Source of the DNA: Locusta migratoria
Lineage: Eukaryota > Arthropoda > Insecta > Orthoptera > Acrididae
Reading direction: 5' to 3'
Assembly: GCA_026315105.1 (NCBI GenBank)
Contig: CM048750.1
Location: 268,079,151-268,143,150 of the forward strand
DNA length: 64,000 nucleotides
In this document: positions 54,610-64,000 of the stretch, in pieces
Position numbering within the stretch: position 1 is the stretch's first letter
Layout of the letters: each line of letters starts with the position of its first letter
The notes under the pieces: generated by a model
Told to the model about the DNA's origin: nothing
The model's database searches: none
What the model saw: the letters and a program-made list of their open reading frames with translations, nothing else
Made by a program: the position numbers and the translations under genes

Positions 54610-57371
54610 GCGCTAACTCTGATGAGCACTCGCCTGTCGGCATTCAAACAGCGAATTCAGGCCACGTTCGGAACAAAAATTCGAACATAAAAATATTAGC
54701 CGCGAACTTACAGAGTATTAGAAACGAAGTTTCCGAATTTGCAGCGCTGCATGGAAGTTATTGCGCTCAGATAGTTTTAGGCACCGAAAGCTGGCTAAAT
54801 GATGATGTGGCAAGTTCAGAAATATTTAGCGAAGCGTGGAATGTATATCGGAAAGACAGATCTGATACAACTGGAGGAGGAGTGTTCATCGCTGTGGACA
54901 AAGATATTGTTTCTACTGAGTTCGAGGTTGAAAGTAACTGTGAAGTTATCTGGGCACGCATAACAGGTCTAAAAGAAGTAAAGTTAATAGTTGGGTGTTT
55001 TTACCGGCCCCCCAGTGCTACAGTAGCAGTTTTAGAATCATTCAAGGTAAGTCTACACCAGGTAGTGCATAGGTATCCGGGCCATGCAATATTAGTCGGA
55101 GGTGACTTCAACCTTAGGAGTATAGATTGGGACCTCGCTAGTTACATTTCAGGCGGTACAGACAAGCAGTCTTGCGAGCTACTTTTGGACACATTCTCCG
55201 AAAACTGTCTTGAGCAGTTAAACCGGCAACCCACGCGCAATGGAAATATTCTAGACCTTATAGCCACAAACAGGCCTGACCTTATTAACGATGTCCGTGT
55301 AGAGACAGGAATTAGTGATCATGATATCGTCATAGCGTCGATGGTGACCAAAGTTCATAAACCAGTCAAGAAGGCTAGGAGCGTGTTTTTGTTGGGAAAA
55401 GCCGACAACCAAATGTTACGATCGCACTTAGAAAATGAATGGGCATCGTTTAATTCTGGGACTATGGATGTAGAGGAATTCTGGACTAAATTTAAATGCA
55501 TTGTTAATGAAGGGTTAGAGAAATATGTGCCAGTAAAGACGATCAAGGATGGAAAAGATCCACCGTGGTATAATAATAATGTTAGAAAGCTGCTGAGAAA
55601 GCAAAGGCTGTTGCACTCTCGATTCAAAAAAGAACACGCAAATGATGACAGGCAAAAGTTAGTAGAGATTCGTACGTCTATAAAAAGATCGATGCGTGAA
55701 GCATACAATAATTATCACAGCCATACCTTAGCAAAAGATCTTTCCGAGAACCCGAAAAAATTCTGGTCCTATGTAAAATCGATAAGCGGGTCAAAGCCCA
55801 CTGTCCAGTCACTAGTTGATCATTCCGGGGCAGTAATAGAAGAAAGCAAACGGAAAGCTGAAGTTCTAAACTTGACCTTTAAGAAATCTTTCACGCAGGA
55901 GGACCACACAAATATACCATCATTTGATCAACGTACTAATTCCGAAATGGGGGACATAGCAATAGGTATTTCCGGTGTAGAGAAGCAGCTGAGAGAGCTA
56001 AATACGAAAAAGTCTGCTGGTCCGGATGGAATACCAGTTCGGTTTTACAAAGACTATTCTGCGGCATTGGCCCCCTACTTAGCTTGCATTTATCGCGAAT
56101 CTTTAATTCAGCGCAAAGTTCCTAGTGATTGGAAAAAAGCGCAGGTGACTCCCGTGTATAAGAAAGGAAAGAGAACTGACCCATACAATTACAGGCCAAT
56201 ATCGTTGACATCGGTTTCATGTAGAATTTTGGAGCACATTCTCAGTTCGAATATAGTAAATTTCCTTGAAACGGAAAAGCTTCTTTCCATGAATCAGCAC
56301 GGGTTTAGGAAACATCGTTCATGCGAAACTCAGCTTGCCCTTTTCTCACATGACATCTTGCGAGCAATGGACGAAGGGCAAGAGGCGGATTGTGTTTTTC
56401 TCGACTTCAAAAAGGCGTTCGACACGGTGCCACACTGCAGACTGCTAACGAAGATACGAGCTTATGGAATAGGTTCACAGATTTGTGACTGGCTGGAAGA
56501 CTTCCTAAGTAATAGAACGCAGTACGTTGTTCTCGACGGCGAGTGTTCATCAGAGACGAGTGTATCGTCAGGCGTGCCCCAGGGGAGTGTGATAGGACCG
56601 CTATTATTTTCTATCTATATAAATGATCTGATGGACAGAGTAAGTTGTAATTTGCGGCTGTTTGCTGATGATGCTGTGGTGTATGGGAGGGTGTCGTCTG
56701 TAACTGACTGTAATAGCATACAGGTTGACTTAGACAAAATTTCTAGTTGGTGCGAAGAATGGCAGCTAGCTCTCAATGTAGAAAAATGTAAGGTGATGCG
56801 CATGAGTAGAAAAAACAATCCTATAATGTTCGAATACAGCATCAGTAGTGAGCTTCTTGATGCTGTCGCGTCGTTCAAATATCTAGGCGTAACATTGCAG
56901 AGCGATATGAAATGGAACGAGCATGTAAGGACAGTTGTGAGTAAGGCAGACAGCCGACTTCGGTTTATTGGGAGAATTTTGGGAAGATGTACTTCACCTG
57001 TAAAGGAGACCGCGTATAAAACGCTTGTACGACCACGTCTTGAGTATTGCTCAAGTATTTGGGACCCGCAGCAGATCGGTTTGAAGGAAGACATAGAGGC
57101 GGTTCAGAGGCGAGCAGCTAGATTTGTTACCGGTAGGTTCGACCATTGCGCGAGTGTCACGGAAATGCTCCGGCAACTCAATTGGGGATCGCTGGAAGAA
57201 AGACGACGTTCTTTTCGTGAATTTTTGTTAAGTAAATTTAGAGGGCCGGAATTTGAAGCTGAGAGTAGTACGATCTTGCTGCCGCCTACTTACATTTCGC
57301 GTAAAGATCACAAAGACAAGATAAGAGAAATTAGGGCTCGTACGGAGGCATATAGGCATATAGGCATATAG
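54549..57371 (+). CDS. LINE A ORF2: intact endonuclease/reverse transcriptase
   Basis: A single frame of about 941 codons without internal stop. Endonuclease, roughly residues 45-270: AANLQSIRNE, the Glu in TESWLND, GGGVFIAV, FYRPPS, GGDFNL and ISDHDIV. RT, roughly residues 530-780: YRPISLTSVSCRILEHIL, HGFRKHRSCETQLALF, DFKKAFDTVPH, GVPQGSVIGPLLF, catalytic FADD in LRLFADDAVVYG, then LNVEKCKVM and KYLGVTL. The thumb and C-terminus end with KTLVRPRLEYCSSIWDP and PTYISRKDHKDKIREIRA. All catalytic residues I can check are present, so the enzyme may be functional. No ATG occurs in frame before residue about 260, so translation presumably starts in ORF1. The last codons lie in an 8-bp repeat (GCATATAG)3, and the usual 3' UTR and TGTAGA tail are missing. 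Confidence 0.9.
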   Translation, partial: GSGYSGSRVLVECTWGFFRLGANSDEHSPVGIQTANSGHVRNKNSNIKILAANLQSIRNEVSEFAALHGSYCAQIVLGTESWLNDDVASSEIFSEAWNVYRKDRSDTTGGGVFIAVDKDIVSTEFEVESNCEVIWARITGLKEVKLIVGCFYRPPSATVAVLESFKVSLHQVVHRYPGHAILVGGDFNLRSIDWDLASYISGGTDKQSCELLLDTFSENCLEQLNRQPTRNGNILDLIATNRPDLINDVRVETGISDHDIVIASMVTKVHKPVKKARSVFLLGKADNQMLRSHLENEWASFNSGTMDVEEFWTKFKCIVNEGLEKYVPVKTIKDGKDPPWYNNNVRKLLRKQRLLHSRFKKEHANDDRQKLVEIRTSIKRSMREAYNNYHSHTLAKDLSENPKKFWSYVKSISGSKPTVQSLVDHSGAVIEESKRKAEVLNLTFKKSFTQEDHTNIPSFDQRTNSEMGDIAIGISGVEKQLRELNTKKSAGPDGIPVRFYKDYSAALAPYLACIYRESLIQRKVPSDWKKAQVTPVYKKGKRTDPYNYRPISLTSVSCRILEHILSSNIVNFLETEKLLSMNQHGFRKHRSCETQLALFSHDILRAMDEGQEADCVFLDFKKAFDTVPHCRLLTKIRAYGIGSQICDWLEDFLSNRTQYVVLDGECSSETSVSSGVPQGSVIGPLLFSIYINDLMDRVSCNLRLFADDAVVYGRVSSVTDCNSIQVDLDKISSWCEEWQLALNVEKCKVMRMSRKNNPIMFEYSISSELLDAVASFKYLGVTLQSDMKWNEHVRTVVSKADSRLRFIGRILGRCTSPVKETAYKTLVRPRLEYCSSIWDPQQIGLKEDIEAVQRRAARFVTGRFDHCASVTEMLRQLNWGSLEERRRSFREFLLSKFRGPEFEAESSTILLPPTYISRKDHKDKIREIRARTEAYRHIGI

Positions 57372-58080
57372 TTTGCGGTTAATGATGATAGAACAGTTGA
57401 AATCAGATCGCATCTAAGATCGATACGAAATACGGTGAGCAATGTGGCAAACATTATAAAACACGGTCAGATTGTAATCAGATTATTTATGGAACTGAGT
57501 GAGTACAATAGCGATGAGAACTTTAATTTAGATTTTCAAGGATGATTAGGTATCATTTCATCATCAGTCATTTCATCTGAAGAGACAACTGTTAAAATAT
57601 ACGAAAGTGAACTTATAGTTATCGGTACAAAAATTATTTCGCGAGTGTATCTTTGGTGCGAACATTATCCGAACATTTAAAATACGTAAATCTTGTTACA
57701 CGAATGTATTATTGTGCAGTATTATTAACATTGAATATGTTGAATTTTAAATAACAGTGCATTCCGTCAAATAATAGAATTTAAACCGGATCGGAGCGAG
57801 AAATGTGTTAATAAGTGTACTAAAGCTACTAAACGAATCTATCGGCAGGCAACGATAAGTAGTATCTCTGAGAAAATAATACAAACGAAATACGGACTAA
57901 ATTTGTCTTCAATCAAGGCATAAAATTCACAAAACGAAGAATTCTGATGAACTTTAATTCAGCGACGAATCGTCTTGCCTCGTCCATCGAGTGTTATGAC
58001 CCAAATCCTTGAAAACTACGACTACATGGCTGGGCTTAAGTGCAGTGGAAAGGAAGGGAGGAGGGTCATAAAATCCACTA
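57372..58080. other. Intergenic DNA, no gene
   Basis: AT-rich; nothing recognised. Confidence 0.45.
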
Positions 58081-58084
58081 ATGG

Positions 58085-58760
58085 ATTCAGAATGAAACTT
58101 TCACTCTGCAGAGGAGTGTGCGCTGATATGAAACTTATTGGCAGATTAAAATTGTGTGCCGGAACCCGGACTCGAACTTCGGACCTTTGCCTTTCGCGGG
58201 CAAGCCCTGTACCACTGATCCATCTTAATCTGCCAGGAAGTTTCACATCAGCGCACACTCCGCTGCAGAGTGAAAATTTCATTCTGGAAACATCCCTTAG
58301 GCTGTGGCTAAACCATGTCACCAGCAAATGTTCAAATGTTTGTGAAGCTCAAGGGACTTAAATGCGTGTTCAACAGTCCCTAAACTTACAAACTACTTAT
58401 GAACTACCATATACTAAAAACAGCACAAACATCTATGCCCGAAAGGGGGATTCCAACCCCAGACGGGGAACAGCCTCGCGCATCGCAGCGTAGTGCCTAT
58501 ATGCGTTTGGCCACTCCACTGCGGCTTTCTGCACCGTATCCTTTCTTCCAGGAGTGCTAGTCTTACAAGGTTCGCAGGAAAGCTTCTGTGAAATTTCGAG
58601 AGTAGGAAGCGAGGTACTGGCGGAAGTTGTGAGGGCGGACCGAGAGTCCAGTCGGGATAGCTTAGTGATAGAGCGCTTGGCCGCAAAAGGCATAGGTCCC
58701 AGCTTCGAGTCCCGGTTCCGGAACACAATTTTAATCTGCCAGGAAGTTCCACTATTGCGA
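58085..58760. mobile_element. tRNA-containing palindromic repeat (family R), copy 2, split by a SINE
   Basis: 58089-58150 (TGAAACTTTCACTCTGCAGA...) pairs with 58230-58292 as an inverted repeat. Between them the minus strand has a tRNA-like segment (box B AGTTCGAGTCCGGG, 58165-58185). After the SINE (58322-58527) the body continues (ATATCCTTTCTTCCAGGAGTG type, 58538) to a second tRNA-like unit on the plus strand (58655-58725: GGATAGCTTAGTGATAGAGC ... CTTCGAGTCCCGG). Neither forms a proper cloverleaf. Confidence 0.7.
58322..58527 (-). mobile_element. SINE, S1-related subfamily
   Basis: The minus strand has a GCAGTGGAGTGGCC-type head and a degraded box B (GGTTGGAATC). The body is shared with S1, with CAAACATTTGAACATTTG at the 3' end. 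The middle arm resembles the fragment at 40370-40502. Confidence 0.82.
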
Positions 58761-58912
58761 TCACATTTTCCCAATTTTCTCCAGTATGGACTAAGTGCCC
58801 TGCATTTCTTATTTTTGTCCACTGCCTGATGTTGTGGAGCCACGACATCCTCCTCCAGCCTGATCCTCGTTTGCCTTCAATCTACTCCACCATTATCAGT
58901 TTATCCTGGAAT

Positions 58913-59180
58913 ACCGAGTGAGGTGGCGTAGTGGTAACGCACTGGACTCACATTCGGGAGGACGATGGGTCAAATCCACCAACGGAATTTAGGTTTTCCG
59001 TGATTTCCCTGAATCACTCCAGACAAATGCCGGGATGGTTCCTTTCGAAGGACACGACCGATTTCCTTCCCAATCGTCACACCCCCTCCAAACATAAAAA
59101 AGAACTGCGTTAGCTCATTCTAATGACCAAGCTGTCGATAGGACGTTAAACCCAAAGATTCCTTCCTTCCTTCCTTCTGG
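58913..59180 (+). mobile_element. tRNA-derived SINE, family S3
   Basis: The head CCGAGTGAGGTGGCGTAGTG (box A) and GGGTCAAATCC at the box B position are followed by TTTAGGTTTTCCGTGATTTC, CAAATGCCGGGATGGTTCCT and a (TTCC)n tail. I recognise this as a SINE type that is common in orthopterans and other insects. A clear target duplication is not seen. Confidence 0.8.
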
Positions 59181-60300
59181 AATATATGTTCCGATTACAG
59201 GTTAAAGAGGAGTAATGAGAGTACACATCCTTTTCTAATTTCATTTCGTATCACATTACCTAAAGCCCCTTTTACACGATCCCCTTTCGTGCTTCAGTTA
59301 ACTACTCGCAACGAGTGAGTCTACTGGTGCGCCCCTCGCGTGTTTTTCCCATACTGCACGTCGCTTGTATTGAGTGGTCTTTTTCGTTTAGACGTTAGCA
59401 CCAAAATTGTTCAGCCGTGTCCTGTGTAGTTTCGTATCTGACTGATGAAATGGGGTTATGAATGTACTTTTTACGTGGGAGCTGGACAATTGAGTTTATT
59501 CATCACGAAAGGGTAATGCATAGCTGATATTCTCCTCAAATGTGATGTGGTTAATTCTATACACTGTTGAAAACCTAAAAAAATAAGAAAATGTTTTCCA
59601 ATCATTTATTGGCTGAATACAATTGAGGAGAAAATAATCAAAACGTACATTGTCCTCTTCCGGACAAAATTGAGTTTGATATAGTTTTCGGAAGTACTGT
59701 ATGTGCTCTACACGCTCCTGCATTCAGATTTTATCTATTCGTATATTTTAACACTGAAATAGTATGTTGAAAATGAATGGTTAAAACCAATCGTATATTA
59801 TCCACATCACTGAATGAATCAGAACGTATAATGTCTACCATTTACGTTTCATTTTACTTCCCTTTCGTCTAATTTGGCAATACTGTCGAGTTTCACATGT
59901 GTCAGGGCTTACAATATTTTAAAGCATTATAGCCTACGGCATTGTCGCCTTCTGGCGTTGTTTGACACTGCTTGAGCCAAATCATTATTGTTAGCAGTGC
60001 ACAGCGGCAGTATAGTGTTGTGGTTTGCGCGTATTGCTCCCAGAAGAGGAAATCAAAACGAGAAATGGAAAGTGGCACACATTGGAAAGAAGAAAAGCAA
60101 CTTAAATTTTTCGTGTCGGCTTTAGAAGTTCCATGCAGCAGTTTCACTCCTGAACACATTGATTGTGATTGCTTACATGAAGAACCTGAAATGGGCAAGA
60201 TATAGTAAATTTACGGTACCCTGTAATATTCTGGCTGTGAAGATTGTTGTGTTGACAGTAGACAGTAATGTAAACCTTTGTAGCATTCCTTGAAGTAAAC
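59181..60300. other. Intergenic DNA with possible Harbinger-type end
   Basis: AGCCCCTTTTACACGATCC at about 59266 resembles a PIF/Harbinger-type terminal sequence, but no second end was found. The frame 59972-60205 (77 codons, Lys/Glu-rich) has no motif I recognise. Confidence 0.35.
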
Positions 60301-60480
60301 ATTAATCTTATGTTATTATATATAAAAATGAATGTTTGTCTGTACATCCTCTATAAACTCGAAAACGGCTGTAGCGATTTTGATGACATCATTATACAAT
60401 ATTCAGATTTACCCGAGGGTATACCTGTGAAGTTTGGTAGCGCTCGGATCAAGATTTTTATTGATTTAATTTACTGATTA
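60301..60480 (+). repeat. LINE-type 3' non-coding fragment
   Basis: TATAAAAATGAATGTTTGTC ... GAAAACGGCTGTAGCGATTT ... GAAGTTTGGTAGCGCTCGG is the type of non-coding repeat seen in many insects. No coding part is attached. Confidence 0.45.
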
Positions 60481-60756
60481 TAGGTATAATGCGGCAGCGT
60501 GTGCAACATACGGATCGCGCGGGTAGCGTATCCTCAAGTCTCAGGCGCCGTAATGTGCCAATGTTCGCCACGAAATATTCTCTATCCGAGTATAATTATG
60601 TTACTTACCGGGCAGGGATACACGCAAGAACCTGTCACCCAATCAAACACTTTTTTCTTTCCATGGCATTGTAAAGCATGTCAGGTAGAGCTATTATTAT
60701 TATAAATGACCAACTCATGTGAAATACGAATGTCTAATACAAGATATGTTAATAAA

Positions 60757-60814
60757 AACGCATCAAAACGTGTAAAGTCATATATAACGAATCAAAACGT
60801 GTATTGTCAAATAT
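60757..60814 (+). repeat. Two-copy tandem repeat, 29-bp unit
   Basis: ACGCATCAAAACGTGTAAAG and ACGAATCAAAACGTGTATTG start the two adjacent units. Confidence 0.8.
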
Positions 60815-60832
60815 AAATGGATTTTCTAACGT

Positions 60833-61125
60833 GTTGTTGTTGTTGTGGTCTTCAGTCCAGAGACTGGTTTGATGCAGCTCTCCACCCTACTCTATCCTGA
60901 GCAAGCCTTTTCATCTCCTCATAAGAACGACAACCCACATCCACTTGAATCTGCTTACTATACGCGTCTCTTGGTCTCCCTCTGCGATTTTTACCCCACA
61001 CACTTCCCTCCAACGCTAAATTCACAATTCCTTGATGTCTAAGAATGTGTCCTACCAACCTATCCCTTCTTTTAGTCAAGGTATGCCAGAAATTTCTTTT
61101 CTCCCCAATTCGGTTCAGTACAGAA
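60833..61125 (-). pseudogene. (AAC)n-tailed LINE, 3'-end fragment
   Basis: The minus-strand frame 61079-60852 reads TKRRDRLVGHILRHQGIVNL, GKNRRGRPRDAY and EEMKRLAQDRVGWRAASNQS before a stop. It is the same C-terminus as the copy at 44.58-44.77 kb but with an intact frame. The tail is the complement of GTTGTTGTTGTGG. Strongly 5'-truncated. Confidence 0.85.
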
Positions 61126-61452
61126 AAAAAAAGATCTATTCTAGTTCAGTACCTCAAAACGGATCTAATTGTGAAAACAGCTTAAGATTTTATTGAGTAG
61201 TTTAGCAGATATCAGTTTTTTGCTTTTCCTCAAAAATTTGAATTAACGGCATCAATTTCAAATACATCAAACAATATCGAAAATGCAATAAAAACCGCCT
61301 GGTGACTTAAGTTTTCGCGTCTTGTTTTCTTCCTTTCTTTGACAGTCATTTTGTCTTCTAATAATCGTGACTCTTTCACTGTTGAAATAAGTTGCATTAT
61401 AACATGTTTATATATTTAAATTCGTATTTATACATAGTGTTAACGTAAATAC
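61126..61452. other. AT-rich DNA, no gene
   Basis: Nothing recognised. Confidence 0.4.
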
Positions 61453-61463
61453 TTATCTGCATG

Positions 61464-61662
61464 GCCGGCCGCGGTGGCCGAGGGGACTGAGGCGCTCCAG
61501 TCACGGTCTGCACGGCCACTGCGGTCGGGGGTTCGAATCCCCCCTCGGGCATGGATATTTGTGCCGTCCTTAGTATAAGGTAGTTGATAAGTAGTTTGTA
61601 AGTTTAGGGACTGATGACCCCGTAGCTAAGTCCCATAAGCTTAACAAACATTTGAACATTTT
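61464..61662 (+). mobile_element. tRNA-derived SINE, family S1 (only plus-strand copy)
   Basis: Reads in sense: GCCGGCCGCGGTGGCCGAGG head, box B GGTTCGAATCC, GGGCATGGATATTTGTGCCG, ending CAAACATTTGAACATTTT. Flanked by the perfect 11-bp repeat TTATCTGCATG (61453-61463, 61663-61673). It is the best reference copy in the window. Confidence 0.95.
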
Positions 61663-61894
61663 TTATCTGCATGTATATATTTCGTCTCTTTTTTAGGAGA
61701 ACGCTAGTAGGAAACACAATACTAAGCTCTGATGTAATGAGGACACAAAGCAAGTAAAGTAATAAACTTTACGAAGATGCGAAAGCATTTCTGTAATATG
61801 AATGAGCTCGACCGGAATAGGTTAACTTCTGATGATAGCAGACACCACTACAGATCCTCTGCGCATTCTGCAACACACTCGGCAATTTAGAGTA

Positions 61895-62900
61895 CTACCC
61901 TCGGCACAGTCTATTGGTTATTGACGTCATAGACTGACTTGCGATGTGGTTGGCGGCGGATTTACACAGGCACGAAAGAAGCAAATACTTCGAGTAGTCA
62001 ATTTTCAGCAGAAAGTCCCTCGCGTGAAATGGGCTTAAATAAGCCGTTTGTTTGCGTTTTATTTTACTTGTCAGTTCGCGATCTCTTTTTAAAATTCTCA
62101 AGATCGCTTCATTTGTTTTCCTTGCTGACCATGGAATTTTAAGTATCCTTCGATATAACCACGTCCCGAATGCTTCCAATTAGTTCATGGTGTTCAATTT
62201 CAAAGTCCAACTTTCCACGCCTTATAATACTTCTGACCACACACAACTCCCCATAAATGTAATTCTGTGATCAAGATCAAAGTCAGTGCTTGTAAACTTT
62301 TTGTTAAATTTCATGAACGCACTGTGGTCCTTCTCTATTCTGTATCTAATTTTCATGTCAGTTGAATCAATTCACCCGGTCTATGGGTTCATTACTAAAC
62401 ATTATTTCTGTATTTTGATATTCCTCTGAATTACGAGTGACGATCATAAATATTTTAAATGTTTGTATAGCTTATGGAACTTAACTACGGGGTCATCAGT
62501 CCCTAAATTTACAGACTACTAATGAACTAACACTAAGGACGGCAGAAACATCCATGCCCGAAGGGTGATTCTAACCCCCGAGCGTAATGGTCGTGCAGAC
62601 CGTGACTGGAGCGCCTCAGTCCCCTCGGCCACCGCGACCGGTGATCATAAATTACGTCTTTTTGGTGTTGATATTGAGACCTATATTACTGCTGTTTTCT
62701 TCCACTGCACTCAGAAGATCTTGCAAATTGTTCACATTATCTGCGATTAAGACTGTGTCATCTACGTATCTTATATTATTAATTCATATCCCGTTTACGT
62801 CCAGTCTTATAAAAATTTGTGCAAGTTTATGATGTTGCACTCTGTCAAATGCCTTTTCTTTGTCTGTTATGGGGTCCACAATGATTCTGGACAAATTTTC
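61895..62900 (-). pseudogene. LINE remnant with RT catalytic box, split by a SINE
   Basis: The minus strand from about 62890 reads VDPITDKEKAFDRVQHHKL (palm), INNIRYVDDTVLIADNVNNL with the catalytic YVDD (about 62775-62735), and LNINTKKT. After the SINE come a degraded stretch (SEVL, GVESWTLKL) and LEAFGTWLYRRILKIPW then RKTNEAILRILKRDREL (62180-62060). The pattern YVDDTVLIA, WS.L.YG.E.WTL and EAFE.W.YRR.LKI.W resembles RTE/L1-like insect LINEs. Stops and frameshifts are present. It could belong to the same broad group as the (AAC)n-tailed family. Confidence 0.8.
62452..62642 (-). mobile_element. tRNA-derived SINE, family S1
   Basis: Flanked by the perfect 10-bp repeat GATCATAAAT (62442-62451, 62643-62652). 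Box B carries a substitution (GGTTAGAATC). It interrupts the LINE reverse transcriptase remnant. Confidence 0.92.
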
Positions 62901-63550
62901 GCGAAACACTACAGCGACTACGCAGGAATCAATAGTAGCATTAAATTATTTTTAGTATGAAACTGTAGTTATAGTTACTATATGTGCAAAAGCTTTTCTG
63001 AGGTTCAAAGAATGTGAAAGAAACATTATTAAAGAAAGGAAACTGTGTGTTGATCAGAAATATATTAATTTTGTACAAAATAAATGGTTAACCTAATCTG
63101 ATTTGTGGCATTGTTCACTCTTCATCTTAGTACTAATAATACTTTCGGTATCCGGACTGAAGTTTGACAATTGTAGGCGGAAACAATTTTCTACACAGAT
63201 ATTGTTTCTAAATGCATAATTTTTTGAATAGGCAATACAAGCTCGTGTAAGGGAGTAGTTATGGATCCCGTTAATTCATTCAAAAAGCTACATTTGCAAG
63301 CACTCCATGCTCCCCCTTTATTTTCATCCAAAGCTTTGAGGCCTTAAGGAAAGGTTTTCAAGGAATACTCGCTTGATACTTCCATGAGGTAGTCTTCTTC
63401 ATACGCTGATAGCTTTCAGCCTATAAAGTTATTGCCTAGAAATGGATTTTTTTTATATATAACAGTTCATCAAGACTTCTTGGAAAGTAAATCCTAAAAC
63501 AAAAACAAATTTGAAGCAATACTCTTGCATCAACAAAAACTTTCAATTAT
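62901..63550. other. AT-rich DNA, no gene
   Basis: Nothing recognised. Confidence 0.4.
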
Positions 63551-63555
63551 TGATA

Positions 63556-63790
63556 TGGTGTCTCTTCTTTTAGGACATGTCCGAAAGAAGAGATACCATT
63601 AGTTGACTGTAACGGCCGGAAATTTACGAAATCGAAATATTGAAACATTTCGACCGTTTTGGGGCGTGGAAATAAATTCAACGCTCAAACTGAAAATTTG
63701 TGCTGGACCGGACTTCGAACCCGCATTTTCCGCTTCGGGCCAGCGGTCGCCGTAACCAATTACGCTATCCAGGCACGCTTCCCTTTCAAC
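63556..63790. repeat. Palindrome followed by a tRNA-like segment
   Basis: 63556-63600 is a 45-base palindrome centred on GGACATGTCC (arms ATGGTGTCTCTTCTTT and its near complement). At 63697-63780 the minus strand has a tRNA-like unit (box A TAGCGTAATTGGTTACGGCG, box B GGGTTCGAAGTCC, ending GCAC). Probably another SINE-type repeat; not a clean tRNA cloverleaf. Confidence 0.55.
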
Positions 63791-63972
63791 CCAAATTCTC
63801 AACTTGTAGCCCCCTGCCCATTGATTCCTCTTGCTTGCAGCCTATACTGGATTCCAGCAAGGGATCGAGCGTTTGAATGCCTCAGTTTGGGAACCACTCT
63901 GTTGTACCTTTTGCTTTAATCTGACTAGGTCCTTAATTTTGTGTGCTTTCACATGCACATGCCTATCTTTCA

Positions 63973-64000
63973 TTATGTTCAAATATTCAAATGTTTGTAG
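63973..64000 (-). mobile_element. SINE family S1, cut by the window end
   Basis: TTCAAATATTCAAATGTTTG matches the start (minus-strand 3' end) of the S1 copies; the rest lies outside the window. Confidence 0.7.

Noticed and set aside
59262..59285. Second Harbinger element from its terminal-like sequence
   Set aside because: Only one end was found and no matching inverted end or TWA flank could be placed.

Overview
This window looks like gene-poor intergenic or intronic DNA from a very large arthropod genome, most likely an orthopteran (locust-like). The basis is AT-rich non-coding DNA crowded with non-LTR retrotransposons of a CR1/Jockey-like type, tRNA-derived SINEs, Penelope-like elements with a GIY-YIG domain, and degraded hAT, piggyBac-like, PIF/Harbinger and Tc1/mariner DNA transposons. 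I recognise no host protein-coding gene, no functional tRNA or rRNA gene, and no CRISPR, operon or phage feature. Nearly every open frame with recognisable motifs belongs to a mobile element. The species assignment is inference.

Layout. 1-3.24 kb: a long foldback (palindromic) element whose arms are broken by a SINE, a 5'-truncated LINE and other inserts. 3.25-6.25 kb: an almost full-length LINE (family B) with a single stop codon and a poly-G frameshift. 6.25-7.1 kb: RNase H end of another LINE (minus). 8.15-12.8 kb: a small foldback, a SINE, and a 3.7-kb inverted-repeat element with two nested insertions. 13.05-14.4 kb: a SINE split by a TIR transposon (CACAGT family, copy 1). 14.6-18.9 kb: foldback, hAT remnant and LINE pieces. 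19.2-22.9 kb: CACAGT copy 2, carrying a LINE remnant and a Harbinger element that in turn holds a SINE. 23.3-27.0 kb: foldback arm, Tc1-like element, more foldbacks and a near-perfect 380-bp palindrome. 28-31.9 kb: dispersed repeats and a Penelope-like remnant. 31.9-37.4 kb: mostly unannotatable AT-rich DNA. 37.4-42.3 kb: LINE B interrupted in turn by a piggyBac-like element and by two hAT elements, all with readable target duplications. 43-50.7 kb: LINE remnants, SINEs, a 1-kb foldback and a second Penelope-like remnant. 51.9-53.8 kb: a LINE split by a hAT-like element. 54.1-57.4 kb: a LINE (family A) with an intact ORF2. 58-64 kb: tRNA-containing repeats, SINEs and LINE 3' ends.

How the parts relate. 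The two main LINE families (A and B) are relatives: both have an upstream ORF1 with SGNH-esterase-like blocks, an ORF2 with apurinic-type endonuclease plus reverse transcriptase, and a short TGTAGA-type microsatellite tail. The ORF1/ORF2 junction holds a T7AGG sequence. In family A it lies exactly where a -1 shift would join ORF1 to an ORF2 that has no early ATG. SINEs presumably depend on LINE enzymes in trans. DNA transposons insert into LINEs and into each other, giving nests up to three insertions deep whose order can be read from target-site duplications.

The most promising candidates for something new are the CACAGT-type TIR family with 7-bp target duplications, the recurrent foldbacks carrying tRNA-like or hammerhead-like sequence, and the putative frameshift at the LINE A ORF junction. 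All assignments rest on reading motifs by eye; no database search was possible.
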